Below, one piece after another: positions 1-7,982 of a stretch of 64,000 nt of DNA. Below the pieces are notes generated by a model that saw nothing but the letters and a program-made list of their open reading frames with translations, was not told the DNA's origin and made no database searches. Made by a program: the position numbers and the translations under genes. Source of the stretch: CAYZMS01 sp964479625 (lineage in GTDB: Bacteria > Bacteroidota > Bacteroidia > Chitinophagales > Saprospiraceae). The DNA lies in assembly GCA_964479625.1 (NCBI GenBank), contig CAYZMS010000002.1, positions 128,269 through 192,268 on the forward strand. The letters run 5' to 3'. Every line of letters starts with the position of its first letter. Positions within the stretch are counted from its first letter, which is position 1.

Positions 1-10
1 TCCAACCTGA

Positions 11-1807
11 TCAGAAGCAATAAGCATTTTTTTCGATCATGGTATCTGCAACTGTACGACGCAGTTTTTTGACATTCCTAGGCGGATACTTGGTGAACCG
101 CTTCAGTCCCATGAGAAGGGTGCGCAAAAGATCGCCATCCGCAAAGGAAACTAAAGCGTCGGTAGCGAATTTGTGTATCCGGGCATTTGCGTCATGGAAA
201 AAGACTTGCAGCATCGCGTCATAAGCCTCCTGACGTGCTTCCGTATCTCTTTCTTTTAATTTTTTCACCCGCAGCAATAAGGATTCTGCAACAAAGGTTT
301 CACTGAGCATATCCGCAACGTTCATCAGGATCTCCTGCTCGTCTTTCAGGTTTAATTGTCCGTCCTGTTGCAGTTTTGCAGCAGCTCCGGCAACCATCAG
401 TACTACTTTCTTAAAGTCCTTTAATGCTTTTTTCTCCTCGCCATACAGCCCTTCTGCCTTATCCATACTAGGCATGGAAGCAAGTTCTTTTTGGACCGCC
501 CAGGCTGGACCAACAATATCGAGCTTTCCTTTCAGTGCTCTTTTAAAAAGCATATCTACCATCAACATGCGATTGATCTCATTCGTGCCTTCATAGATGC
601 GGTTAATGCGGCTATCCCGGTATGCCCGAGCAGCGGTTCCCTCTTCAGAAAAACCCATTCCACCATGCACCTGAACTGTTTCGTCCACCACGTAGTCCAA
701 CACCTCTGAACCGACAATCTTCAAAATCGAACATTCTATGGCATATTCTTCTGCTGCTTTTAGCTTGGCTTCTGCATAGGAAGCCCCTTCTTCTACCAAG
801 GCTTCACTTTTTTCCTGCAACAGGTTCGAAAGTCGATATAAAGCACTTTCGCCTGCAAAGATGCGTGTAGCCTGCTCTGCCAGTTTGTATTTAATAGCCC
901 CAAAATTGGAAATGGGCTGCTGGAACTGATGGCGTTCATTCGCATATTTTACGGCGGTATCTACACTTTTCTTCGCTCCTCCCAATGTGAGCGCGCCAAG
1001 TTTAAAACGCCCGATATTCAGTACATTGAAAGCGATCAGGTGGCCTTTTCCAACTTCACCCAGCAAATTATCCGCTGGGATTTTCACATTTTCGAAGAAA
1101 ACCTGACGAGTCGAGGACCCCTTGATACCCATTTTATCCTCTTCCGCTCCCAGGGTCAGCCCATCAGAATCTCGCTCAACGATAAAGCCTGTGAACTTAT
1201 CTCCATCGACCTGAGCAAAAACGATGAATATATCTGCAAAGCCAGCATTGGAGATCCACATCTTTTGTCCATTCAACAGGTAGTGAGACCCATCCTTAGA
1301 GAGGTCAGCCCTGGATTTAGCAGCAAGTGCATCAGAACCGCTCCCAGGCTCCGTTAGGCAATAGGCAGCTTTTAATTCTCCACTAATCAAGCGGGGAAGG
1401 TATTTTTCTTTTTGCTCCTCGGTTCCAAAATAAAGGATCGGCAACATCCCAATACCAATATGCGCAGCGTAAGAAACAGTAAAGGAACCTGCAGGCCCAA
1501 GCGCATCTCCAATCAAAGTATTGGAATTATTATCGAGTTGTAATCCACCATATTGCTCAGGCATATGAGTACCCAAAAAACCCAATTCCCCCAGCTTATC
1601 CAGCAACTCAACAGCTATGTTGCCTTCCTGCTTCTCTATTTTTCCAATGTTTGGAAAGATCTCCGTATTGAGGAAATCTTCCGCTGTTTGGCGGATCATT
1701 GCTTGTTCTTCATTGATCTCTTCCGGAATGAAGGTTTCCTCAGGTAGGGCATCCTTGATCAGAAATTCACCACCACCCAAAACGGTTTTCTTTGCTAGAG
1801 TATCCAT
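11..1807 (-). CDS. acyl-CoA dehydrogenase, VLCAD-like (beta-oxidation)
   Basis: A 598-residue flavoprotein expected to oxidise acyl-CoA to trans-2-enoyl-CoA in the cytoplasm, passing electrons to electron-transfer flavoprotein. The N-terminal and middle acyl-CoA dehydrogenase domains cover about residues 30-265, with the AYCLTEPGSGSDA signature at 148-160. The flavin-binding C-terminal domain follows, with the likely catalytic base E406 in RIYEGTNEINR. The extra roughly 170 residues at the C terminus make it longer than a standard 380-residue enzyme and resemble the VLCAD/ACAD9 type. The start is an ATG; the stop lies 11 bases from the window edge, so its downstream partner (often a thiolase) is not visible. 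It diverges from the P450 gene across a repeat-bearing region that may control both. The family is certain; chain-length preference is inferred. Confidence 0.93.
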   Translation of the reverse strand: MDTLAKKTVLGGGEFLIKDALPEETFIPEEINEEQAMIRQTAEDFLNTEIFPNIGKIEKQEGNIAVELLDKLGELGFLGTHMPEQYGGLQLDNNSNTLIGDALGPAGSFTVSYAAHIGIGMLPILYFGTEEQKEKYLPRLISGELKAAYCLTEPGSGSDALAAKSRADLSKDGSHYLLNGQKMWISNAGFADIFIVFAQVDGDKFTGFIVERDSDGLTLGAEEDKMGIKGSSTRQVFFENVKIPADNLLGEVGKGHLIAFNVLNIGRFKLGALTLGGAKKSVDTAVKYANERHQFQQPISNFGAIKYKLAEQATRIFAGESALYRLSNLLQEKSEALVEEGASYAEAKLKAAEEYAIECSILKIVGSEVLDYVVDETVQVHGGMGFSEEGTAARAYRDSRINRIYEGTNEINRMLMVDMLFKRALKGKLDIVGPAWAVQKELASMPSMDKAEGLYGEEKKALKDFKKVVLMVAGAAAKLQQDGQLNLKDEQEILMNVADMLSETFVAESLLLRVKKLKERDTEARQEAYDAMLQVFFHDANARIHKFATDALVSFADGDLLRTLLMGLKRFTKYPPRNVKKLRRTVADTMIEKNAYCF

Positions 1808-1842
1808 ATGCAGTTTTTGATTTTAACTTTAATATCTTTTTT

Positions 1843-1957
1843 AGCGAATTTTCGCTAGAAACAAAAATAAGGGCTTTTCCCTAACTTGTAAAGGGCTAAA
1901 ATGTTTTTTTGCGAATTTTCGCTTTTTTAGCCCAAATTGATTACCTGAAAATTCGCT
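1843..1957. promoter_or_regulatory. cluster of GCGAATTTTCGC-type operator-like repeats
   Basis: The region between the divergent acyl-CoA dehydrogenase and P450 genes holds AGCGAATTTTCGCT at 1843-1856, GCGAATTTTCGCT at 1911-1923, and an inverted, shorter copy GAAAATTCGCT at 1947-1957. Each full copy has complementary arms (AGCGA/TCGCT) around an AT core. The middle copy is nested inside a larger inverted repeat, GGGCTAAAA at 1893-1901 and TTTTAGCCC at 1925-1933. Repeats of one short dyad between two divergent genes are typical of operators for a shared regulator; no regulator gene is adjacent. The function is inferred. Confidence 0.45.
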
Positions 1958-2004
1958 TTGAGATTTGCTTTTTAAGAGTTGTATAGGAAAACGACCTCCT
2001 GATC

Positions 2005-3357
2005 ATGCTTAGAGAAAAGACCAGCATTCCGACCCTCCCCAGATGGAAGAGTATTCGAAATGTTCCACGCTTTTTAAAAGATCCTCTGGGAACGATTCAA
2101 AAAAATATAGCGGAGTATGGCAAGACGTACTATTTCCACATAGGAGGAGTACATTTTGGCATTTTCACCGCTGACCCAGCACTCATTCAGCATGTACTCC
2201 AGAAAAACCACCGGAATTATAAAAAGTCTCCAGCGCATTTTGATACCATCGCTCATTTTTTGGGTAATGGTCTGCTCACCAGTGAAGGTCCCTTCTGGCT
2301 AAGGCAACGCCGGCTAATTCAACCAGGCTTCCATAAGGACCGCCTTGCTCTGTTGATTGATCAAATGCAGGATGTCATCCAGGAGGAATTAAAGGTCCTT
2401 GATGAAAAGTCTTCCACTGGCCCGATCGATATGTATGAAGCCATGATTTCCCTGACCTTCAATATTATCGCCCGATCCATCTTCAGTCAAAGCTTTAAGG
2501 AAGAAGAACTTCTAAGGCTGAGTGAGCATATTACCGCCATTCAGGCCTACGCTATCCGGGAGATCCGGGCTCCTTTTTTGGGTTTTTGGCGCAAATGGAC
2601 CGGAGAACTGGCTCGCCATGAACGCATGGCTTTGGCTTCTGCCCAAATGGTATTGGAATTAATAGAAGCCCGTCGTCAAAGTAATACTTTCGAAGACGAT
2701 TTGCTTCAAATGTTGTTGGACGCCAGGTATGAAGATGATGGAAGCCCTATGTCGGCGGAACAGTTGCTGGCGGAGGTAAATATTCTTTTCGTAGCCGGTC
2801 ATGATACTTCCGCCAATGCTTTGAGCTGGACCTGTTATTTACTGGCCAGACATCCGGAAGCCATGGAAAAGGTGAGAAAGGAGACCACTCAAGTGCTAAA
2901 TAGCAGGCGAGCTACATTCGAAGACCTTACCAGTCTGTCCTACACACGGCAGGTTTTGGAAGAAGCAATGAGACTTTATCCTCCGGCCTGGATCACAGAT
3001 CGCATTGCTCACCAGGACGATACCTACCAGGAGCTTAGGATTCCCCGGGGAGCTTTCGTGATCACCTACATATATGGGGCACACCACGATCCGGATCATT
3101 GGGAAGATCCGGAGGTTTTTCGTCCGGAACGATTTGAATCAAAGGAGGCTAGAAAGAACCCCGCCTATCTTCCATTTGGCGCGGGTCCACGCTTATGCAT
3201 TGGTAATTATTTTGCCATGATGGAGATGCAACTGGCAATCATTAATTTGGTTGAGCGCTATAATTTTGAACTTTTGGACGAGCTCCCCCCGGAACCCTTG
3301 GCCTTAATCACCCTTCGCCCCAAAAACGGGCTAATGATACACCTTAGGAAGCGTTAA
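2005..3357 (+). CDS. cytochrome P450
   Basis: A 450-residue haem monooxygenase of the soluble bacterial P450 type. The oxygen-activation motif AGHDTS lies in helix I near residue 265, the ExxR motif is LEEAMR near residue 315, and the haem-binding loop FGAGPRLCIG provides the thiolate ligand C398. There is no membrane anchor. The overall sequence resembles CYP102/CYP4-like fatty-acid hydroxylases, so hydroxylation of a fatty acid or other lipid is a fair guess, consistent with the divergent acyl-CoA dehydrogenase. No ferredoxin or reductase gene is next to it, so redox partners must be encoded elsewhere. It ends three bases from the stop of the convergent gene at 3361-3786. The substrate is not determinable from sequence. 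Confidence 0.93.
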   Translation: MLREKTSIPTLPRWKSIRNVPRFLKDPLGTIQKNIAEYGKTYYFHIGGVHFGIFTADPALIQHVLQKNHRNYKKSPAHFDTIAHFLGNGLLTSEGPFWLRQRRLIQPGFHKDRLALLIDQMQDVIQEELKVLDEKSSTGPIDMYEAMISLTFNIIARSIFSQSFKEEELLRLSEHITAIQAYAIREIRAPFLGFWRKWTGELARHERMALASAQMVLELIEARRQSNTFEDDLLQMLLDARYEDDGSPMSAEQLLAEVNILFVAGHDTSANALSWTCYLLARHPEAMEKVRKETTQVLNSRRATFEDLTSLSYTRQVLEEAMRLYPPAWITDRIAHQDDTYQELRIPRGAFVITYIYGAHHDPDHWEDPEVFRPERFESKEARKNPAYLPFGAGPRLCIGNYFAMMEMQLAIINLVERYNFELLDELPPEPLALITLRPKNGLMIHLRKR

Positions 3358-3360
3358 TCG

Positions 3361-3786
3361 CTATTCTTTTTCTACCATCTCCAGCTTGGAGATAAAGTAA
3401 TCCGTATCGCCCTGCCAGGGCATAGCCTTGAATTTTTCCCGATAATGAAGGGTGATCCGTTCCCCCTGACTTTCCTTGAGCAATTCGAAAATATCACGAT
3501 CCCAGACGGAAAAAGCCCAGATATTTCCATCTAGCCCGGCCGAACTTTCGTGTTGAACACCGCCTACATTCAACTCTCCTTCAAAGGTTTTAAACACATA
3601 TCCCTTGCGGGAAATTTTTGTAAGATAGCCCGTTCGGCTGCCTTCACTTACAATAAAGTAATTGCAGAAGGCCAGATAACCGGCAACGCCTAAAACGAGA
3701 ATGACAAGTGCCCAGCGAAAGATTTTTTTTACACCCTTACCGACCTTTTGGGCACCGTCTTTAACTATTTGTTTGAATTCACTCAT
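3361..3786 (-). CDS. small single-pass membrane protein, conserved in Bacteroidota
   Basis: A 141-residue protein with a basic N terminus, one membrane segment at about residues 25-44 (WALVILVLGVAGYLAF), and a mostly beta C-terminal domain outside the membrane carrying the motifs SEGSRTGYL, KGYVFKTFEGEL, NIWAFSV and LHYREKF. It belongs to a family common in Bacteroidota that has often carried the misleading label 6-phosphogluconate dehydrogenase; it has no nucleotide-binding fold and is far too short for that enzyme. I chose the ATG at 3786, giving MSEFKQ, over an upstream start 20 codons earlier because the upstream residues look like untranslated sequence. The function is unknown. Confidence 0.8.
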   Translation of the reverse strand: MSEFKQIVKDGAQKVGKGVKKIFRWALVILVLGVAGYLAFCNYFIVSEGSRTGYLTKISRKGYVFKTFEGELNVGGVQHESSAGLDGNIWAFSVWDRDIFELLKESQGERITLHYREKFKAMPWQGDTDYFISKLEMVEKE

Positions 3787-3868
3787 AATTTTTTGGGATG
3801 CTAATCTGATTTTTGTAAAGGTACACCCTCCACAAGTAGATTGCAATTCTTTTTTAATTCAAGATAGA

Positions 3869-4834
3869 TCAAACAGTATTATCCCGGATTTCCTGCCCCA
3901 GGTTAATGATGCGCTGCCTTGCAACTACCGATAGTGGCCTGAATCGAAAACCATCCCAAAGCCCGAAAACGTCCACAGCTCCCGTACCTGCAGCCGCGAC
4001 CAATGTCCAAACCGTTTCATTGCCCATATCCAGAGGGAGGGTTTGGGCTTGAGCATCTATTAATAATGGCTTAGCCTGCTGCATGATCACTTTTTGGCCA
4101 CCCAATAAGACGGGAAGATCCTCTAACCATGGGTTTCTGGACAATGCCTTGGCAAACGTCTTTAATAAGTCCGCTATGGAAGGAATAGCCTGCAAGCCCT
4201 CTATTGGTCGGTCGGGAGGCCTGCGGTGCAAAAGCAGAGCTCTTAGAGGAAATGCTCCCGGATAGAACACAAGTTCTCCGAAAAAGGCGGCACCTACCTC
4301 CAATTGATAAGGAAATGCTGCATTGCCCCAGGCATAATCCAACAAGTAGGCCACCCGGCCCGATCGCCCTCCAAGCAGATAATGCTTTTCAAAACGCAAC
4401 CGATCTTCCTTGCCCGAAACCTTTCCTGCGACCAACCAGAGATCCTCCAGGCCGGGACCTTCCCGAACCAGATCCTTTTTCAGGTTCCAACCACATTGTT
4501 GTAAGACTTCCTCCTGAATAGTTGGGGGCAATGTATCCGACCCCTCTAAGACACGGGCTAAAGTGTATAATTCTGCCAGGTTTTGTGTAAACACTTCTAA
4601 CCATCCGGATGAAAATCGTTTGGAGGCCATAAGCCTGACCCGCCTTGCCAAGCCAGGCAGCTTGGTATCTACCAATGATTGGGCCGTTTTTTCCCAGAAG
4701 GGATCAGGTCGTTCGCGAAGAGCTGCCAGGCCTTGTCGTACGGCATCCTCCAGCCAGGTCTGTAGTTCTTGGGCTCCTTGTTGCATGAGTAGCAGACGCT
4801 TTTTTGCAGGACCATTATCCAGGGATCTTCGCAT
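3869..4834 (-). CDS. SWIM zinc-finger family protein lacking the SWIM domain
   Basis: A 321-residue cytoplasmic protein. From its first 20 residues it matches the region that normally follows the SWIM zinc finger in bacterial SWIM-family proteins: a helical stretch containing ELQTWLEDAVRQGLAAL, PFWEKTAQSLVD and PGLARRVR. The CxCx(n)CxH zinc finger normally encoded before this part is absent, because the gene begins inside the stop codon of rnc (ATGA overlap at 4831-4834). No upstream fragment in another frame is visible. Translational coupling to rnc is likely. Whether it binds nucleic acid without the finger, or acts with a separate SWIM protein, is unknown. Family assignment comes from remembered motif similarity. 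Confidence 0.7.
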   Translation of the reverse strand: MRRSLDNGPAKKRLLLMQQGAQELQTWLEDAVRQGLAALRERPDPFWEKTAQSLVDTKLPGLARRVRLMASKRFSSGWLEVFTQNLAELYTLARVLEGSDTLPPTIQEEVLQQCGWNLKKDLVREGPGLEDLWLVAGKVSGKEDRLRFEKHYLLGGRSGRVAYLLDYAWGNAAFPYQLEVGAAFFGELVFYPGAFPLRALLLHRRPPDRPIEGLQAIPSIADLLKTFAKALSRNPWLEDLPVLLGGQKVIMQQAKPLLIDAQAQTLPLDMGNETVWTLVAAAGTGAVDVFGLWDGFRFRPLSVVARQRIINLGQEIRDNTV

Positions 4835-5574
4835 CAGTCCTCCTCTTCGTCCGACAATATCTTAAGACTGCGCATTGCTCGTTCAGAGGCCAATTGCTCC
4901 GCACTTTTTTTATTGAAATCATCGGCAGTTGCCAGCCGCTTTCCATCAATGACCACGGCTACTTTAAATCTGTCCCTTTTCTCGAACTTATAACGAGCCA
5001 GCAATTTATAGCTAATAGAATGGCCTTTTTTCTGACACCACTCCAGCAACTGGCTTTTATAATTGTCATCAAGCTGCTCCAGCTCGTGCACATCAATGTA
5101 TTTTCGGAGCATTTTATTTATAACGAACCGGCGTGTGCCCCTATACCCTTCTTCGAGATAAACCGCTCCGACTAATGCTTCCACAGCATTTCCCAACATG
5201 GACCAGCTTAGGCGCATGTTGTTGTACTCCTGAAGGAATACATCCAGTTGCATTCGGTCACCGATCCGGTTGAGCGCTTTCCGCTTAACGATCTTTGACC
5301 GCATTTTCGTCAGAAAGCCTTCGTTTTGATCCGGATATTTTTGGAAAAGGTATTCGGCGACAATTGTTCCCAGGACGGCGTCGCCCAGATATTCCAGGCG
5401 TTCGTTATTTTGTTGACTCTTCTCTTCTTTTTCATAAGTGGATGACTTATGGTAAAAGGCCTGCTTAAATATATTCAAGTTTACAGGCGTGAAACCCAAC
5501 AAGGAGCGCAACTTAATCGCCAGTCCTCGTTCCGGAGAAAGGTATCGATTATAAAGTCTAAGAATTAATCGCAA
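4834..5574 (-). CDS. rnc: ribonuclease III
   Basis: A 246-residue endonuclease that cleaves double-stranded RNA in rRNA and mRNA processing. The RNase III domain holds the signature NERLEYLGDAVL (E58, E61, D65) and the second acidic region GNAVEALVGAVYLEEG, where E133 is retained and N130 replaces the aspartate found in the E. coli enzyme, a substitution I believe is frequent in Bacteroidota. A double-stranded RNA-binding domain follows at about residues 170-240 (KSQLLEWCQKKG, VAVVIDGKRLATA). The start is TTG at 5574: an in-frame TGA lies three codons upstream and no ATG fits the family N terminus. It follows fabF and overlaps the SWIM-like gene by ATGA. A hairpin lies in its leader. Confidence 0.95.
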   Translation of the reverse strand: MRLILRLYNRYLSPERGLAIKLRSLLGFTPVNLNIFKQAFYHKSSTYEKEEKSQQNNERLEYLGDAVLGTIVAEYLFQKYPDQNEGFLTKMRSKIVKRKALNRIGDRMQLDVFLQEYNNMRLSWSMLGNAVEALVGAVYLEEGYRGTRRFVINKMLRKYIDVHELEQLDDNYKSQLLEWCQKKGHSISYKLLARYKFEKRDRFKVAVVIDGKRLATADDFNKKSAEQLASERAMRSLKILSDEEED

Positions 5575-5596
5575 AGCGGTTCATTAAAGGAAGGCC

Positions 5597-5616
5597 GCTC
5601 GATCAAAGGATCGAGC
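5597..5616 (-). other. hairpin in the rnc leader
   Basis: A perfect 8-bp stem (GCTCGATC/GATCGAGC) with a 4-base loop lies 23-42 bases upstream of the rnc TTG start and just downstream of a possible -7 box at 5631-5638. There is no T-run, so it does not look like a terminator for fabF. A role in RNase III autoregulation is possible, but the stem is short for an RNase III substrate. Confidence 0.4.
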
Positions 5617-5630
5617 TTCTCGTCCTAATC

Positions 5631-5638
5631 CAAAATTA
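5631..5638 (-). promoter_or_regulatory. candidate -7 box upstream of rnc
   Basis: On the minus strand this reads TAATTTTG, an exact match to the Bacteroidota -7 consensus TAnnTTTG. No convincing TTTG -33 element sits 19-21 bases upstream. If used, transcription would begin near 5624 and give a leader of about 50 bases containing the hairpin at 5597-5616. The remaining 5639-5863 interval between fabF and rnc shows nothing else I can name. Confidence 0.3.
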
Positions 5639-5863
5639 GAAGCGCTTAAACTGAAAGATTCCGGTATCGACAGAAAAGGATGGAGTGAAATTTGGAGTCT
5701 ACATTTCAGAACACCAGCCACTGGGAAGAATAATGCTCTGAAATACATACCCCCAAGGGGTCATCATTTAGTACAACTCAAGCTCCCTTCGTCAAACCGG
5801 ATGAACTCTCAAAAAATAAGGCAGGACGCGCGTTTTACCTGCCAGGTTTTTCGGGCTAAAGGG

Positions 5864-7114
5864 CTAATCTTCAATAGCCTTGAAAATGATGCAGGAGTTA
5901 TGCCCTCCAAACCCGAAGGCATTGTTCATTGCTGCTTTAATTGGCTTTTCCTGGGGTTGATTAAAGGTAAAGTTCAATTTGGGATCCAAATCGGGATCAT
6001 CGGTAAAATGATTGATAGTAGGAGGGACGAAGTTGTGACGGATCGCCAGTATACAGGCTACTGCTTCGATAGCCCCCGCCCCACCTAATAAGTGCCCGGT
6101 CATGGATTTGGTAGAACTGATATTCAGGTCATAGGCGTGTTCTCCAAATACCTGTTGAATCGCTTTTACCTCAGCAATATCGCCCAGTGGGGTGGAAGTT
6201 CCGTGTACATTAATATAATCGATAGCATCGGGGCCAAGCCCGGCATCTTCAAGGGCTAATCGCATCACAGAACGTACGCCCACCCCTTCAGGATGGGGCG
6301 CGGTGATATGATAGGCATCAGCGGTTGCGGCACCTCCAACAACTTCTGCATAGATGGTTGCGCCGCGCTTTTTGGCATGTTCATATTCCTCCAGTACAAG
6401 AGTAGCTCCACCTTCTCCCAGAACAAATCCGTCCCGGTCCTTATCAAAGGGGCGGGAAGCCGTTTTGAAGTCATCATTTCTGGTGGAAAGGGCCTTCATA
6501 GCATTGAATCCCCCGATCCCGGTTTGAGTTATCGCTGCTTCAGCTCCCCCAGCAACAATAATGTCATTCTTACCCAGGCGGATATAATCGAATGCATTTA
6601 GCATAGCATGGGAAGCGGTAGCACAAGCTGAAACAGTAGCGTAATTTATTCCTCTGAATCCGTATTTGATCGAAATTTGACCGGCGGCAATATCCGCGAT
6701 CATTTTTGGGATCATAAAGGGATTATAGCGTGGAGTATCCGCATTTGTATTATACTCAACCTCTTCCTCCAAAGAACGAAGGCCTCCGATCCCGGAGCCG
6801 TAGATGACACCTACGCGGTCGAGGTCTAGTTGTTCATCGTGTGCCTGGATCCCTGCAGCCTGCAGAGCTTCTGCTGTAGCCGCCATGGCGAATTGGGCAT
6901 AACGATCAAGGCGTTTTACCTCTTTTCGATCGATAACCGCCGTCGGTTCAAAATCTTGAGCTTCGCAGGCAAACTGCGTCTTCATTTTGGAGGCGTCGAA
7001 TTGGGTGATTTGAACGGCTCCGCTTTGCCCGTTCTGCATTCCCTCCAGAAAAGCTTCGATATTGGAACCGATTGGCGTCACCGCACCAATACCGGTAACG
7101 ACTACTCGCTTCAT
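5864..7114 (-). CDS. fabF: beta-ketoacyl-ACP synthase II
   Basis: A 416-residue condensing enzyme of type II fatty acid synthesis that extends acyl-ACP with malonyl-ACP. The thiolase fold carries the active-site cysteine C164 in VSACATASHAML, H304 in NVHGTSTPLGD, K336 and H341 in TKSMTGHLLGGAG, all as expected for KAS II. Length is normal. The start ATG at 7114 gives MKRVVVTGIGAVTPIG, the usual family N terminus. It lies 150 bases downstream of acpP and upstream of rnc, the acpP-fabF-rnc order common in Bacteroidota, so co-transcription with acpP is likely. Confidence 0.97.
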   Translation of the reverse strand: MKRVVVTGIGAVTPIGSNIEAFLEGMQNGQSGAVQITQFDASKMKTQFACEAQDFEPTAVIDRKEVKRLDRYAQFAMAATAEALQAAGIQAHDEQLDLDRVGVIYGSGIGGLRSLEEEVEYNTNADTPRYNPFMIPKMIADIAAGQISIKYGFRGINYATVSACATASHAMLNAFDYIRLGKNDIIVAGGAEAAITQTGIGGFNAMKALSTRNDDFKTASRPFDKDRDGFVLGEGGATLVLEEYEHAKKRGATIYAEVVGGAATADAYHITAPHPEGVGVRSVMRLALEDAGLGPDAIDYINVHGTSTPLGDIAEVKAIQQVFGEHAYDLNISSTKSMTGHLLGGAGAIEAVACILAIRHNFVPPTINHFTDDPDLDPKLNFTFNQPQEKPIKAAMNNAFGFGGHNSCIIFKAIED

Positions 7115-7264
7115 AAGTAAAACTATTTGATGTATACCGCTTAAAAGCGGAGCCGCTTCCGGGAATGAACACCAAAAGCGATTACTTTTCTTGGCTTTGG
7201 GGAGATAGTTGAGATATGATTAGTACAGGGTCGGCCAAAAGATCAGCCGACCTGTAATAAAAGT

Positions 7265-7507
7265 TTAATCTTTGCTTTGCTCTTCCAGATAGGAAACTGC
7301 CTGCCCTACCGTTTGGATGTTCTCAGCTTTTTCGTCAGGAATGGAAATATCGAATTCTTTTTCGAATTCCATGATCAGCTCAACGGTATCAAGAGAGTCA
7401 GCTCCTAAATCGTTAGTGAAGCTGGCTTCAGTAGTAACTTCTGATTCCTCTACGCCAAGCTTGTCGACGATGATTTTTTTAACTCTTTCTTCAATGTTGT
7501 TTGCCAT
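7265..7507 (-). CDS. acpP: acyl carrier protein
   Basis: An 80-residue acidic four-helix protein that carries growing acyl chains on a phosphopantetheine arm. The attachment serine is S38 in DLGADSLDTVELIM. The ATG at 7507 gives MANNIEERVKKII, the normal ACP start; an open frame extends 22 codons further upstream but has no support. It is the first gene of the acpP-fabF(-rnc) group and probably strongly expressed. A candidate promoter lies at 7571-7602. Confidence 0.97.
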   Translation of the reverse strand: MANNIEERVKKIIVDKLGVEESEVTTEASFTNDLGADSLDTVELIMEFEKEFDISIPDEKAENIQTVGQAVSYLEEQSKD

Positions 7508-7982
7508 AAGGATTCGCTTTATATGTTTTACGAATGCTGACGCAAAGAAAAGCAGAACCCCCCTGATAACCAAAGTTTTTACAACTTTTTACAAGCCCCA
7601 AACCCCTTGCCCAGCCTCACCTGAAAGGAGTCTATGGACTTTAATCAATTTAAAATAAAGCGATTAGGTGATTAAATATTTAAGGGTGAAGCCCTTTTTC
7701 TTCCAGTAAAATAAATGTCTTTGTCCGTTTTGTACCTATTTGAATTAGAGCATTCGAATCAGGAAATTTTTACTCCAAGCACTTCCCATTCGAAAGAAAT
7801 ATTGTATAATTCACACTTAGTTTGCAAGCATTTGTTTGTTTTACAAGAGTAATGCTTCGGGAAACTAAAATGTGCAGCAATTGCGGAGTTTGCTCCAGTA
7901 ATCGATCTTTGTAACCACAAAAGCCACAACAGTATGCCATTTTGTTCGTCCATCCCTTTTTATCACCAAAGCAACCCTTGAC
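7508..7982. other. 475-bp divergent intergenic region between acpP and pyk
   Basis: This region holds the promoters for the divergent acpP and pyk genes and no convincing gene. A candidate acpP promoter is described separately. On the plus strand GATCTTTG at 7904-7911 matches the -7 consensus except for its first base and lies 71 bases before the pyk ATG, but its -33 element is poor. Short open frames on the minus strand between 7759 and 7988 look like chance. Confidence 0.6.
7571..7602 (-). promoter_or_regulatory. candidate acpP promoter
   Basis: On the minus strand TTTG (7599-7602) is followed, after 20 bases, by AAACTTTG (7571-7578), which differs from the Bacteroidota -7 consensus TAnnTTTG only at its first base. 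The predicted start of transcription is about 57 bases before the acpP ATG. Only the motif and spacing support it. Confidence 0.35.

Noticed and set aside
3361..3786. 6-phosphogluconate dehydrogenase label for the small membrane protein
   Set aside because: The 141-residue protein has a membrane anchor and no nucleotide-binding or catalytic motif of that enzyme; the label is a known mis-annotation of this family.
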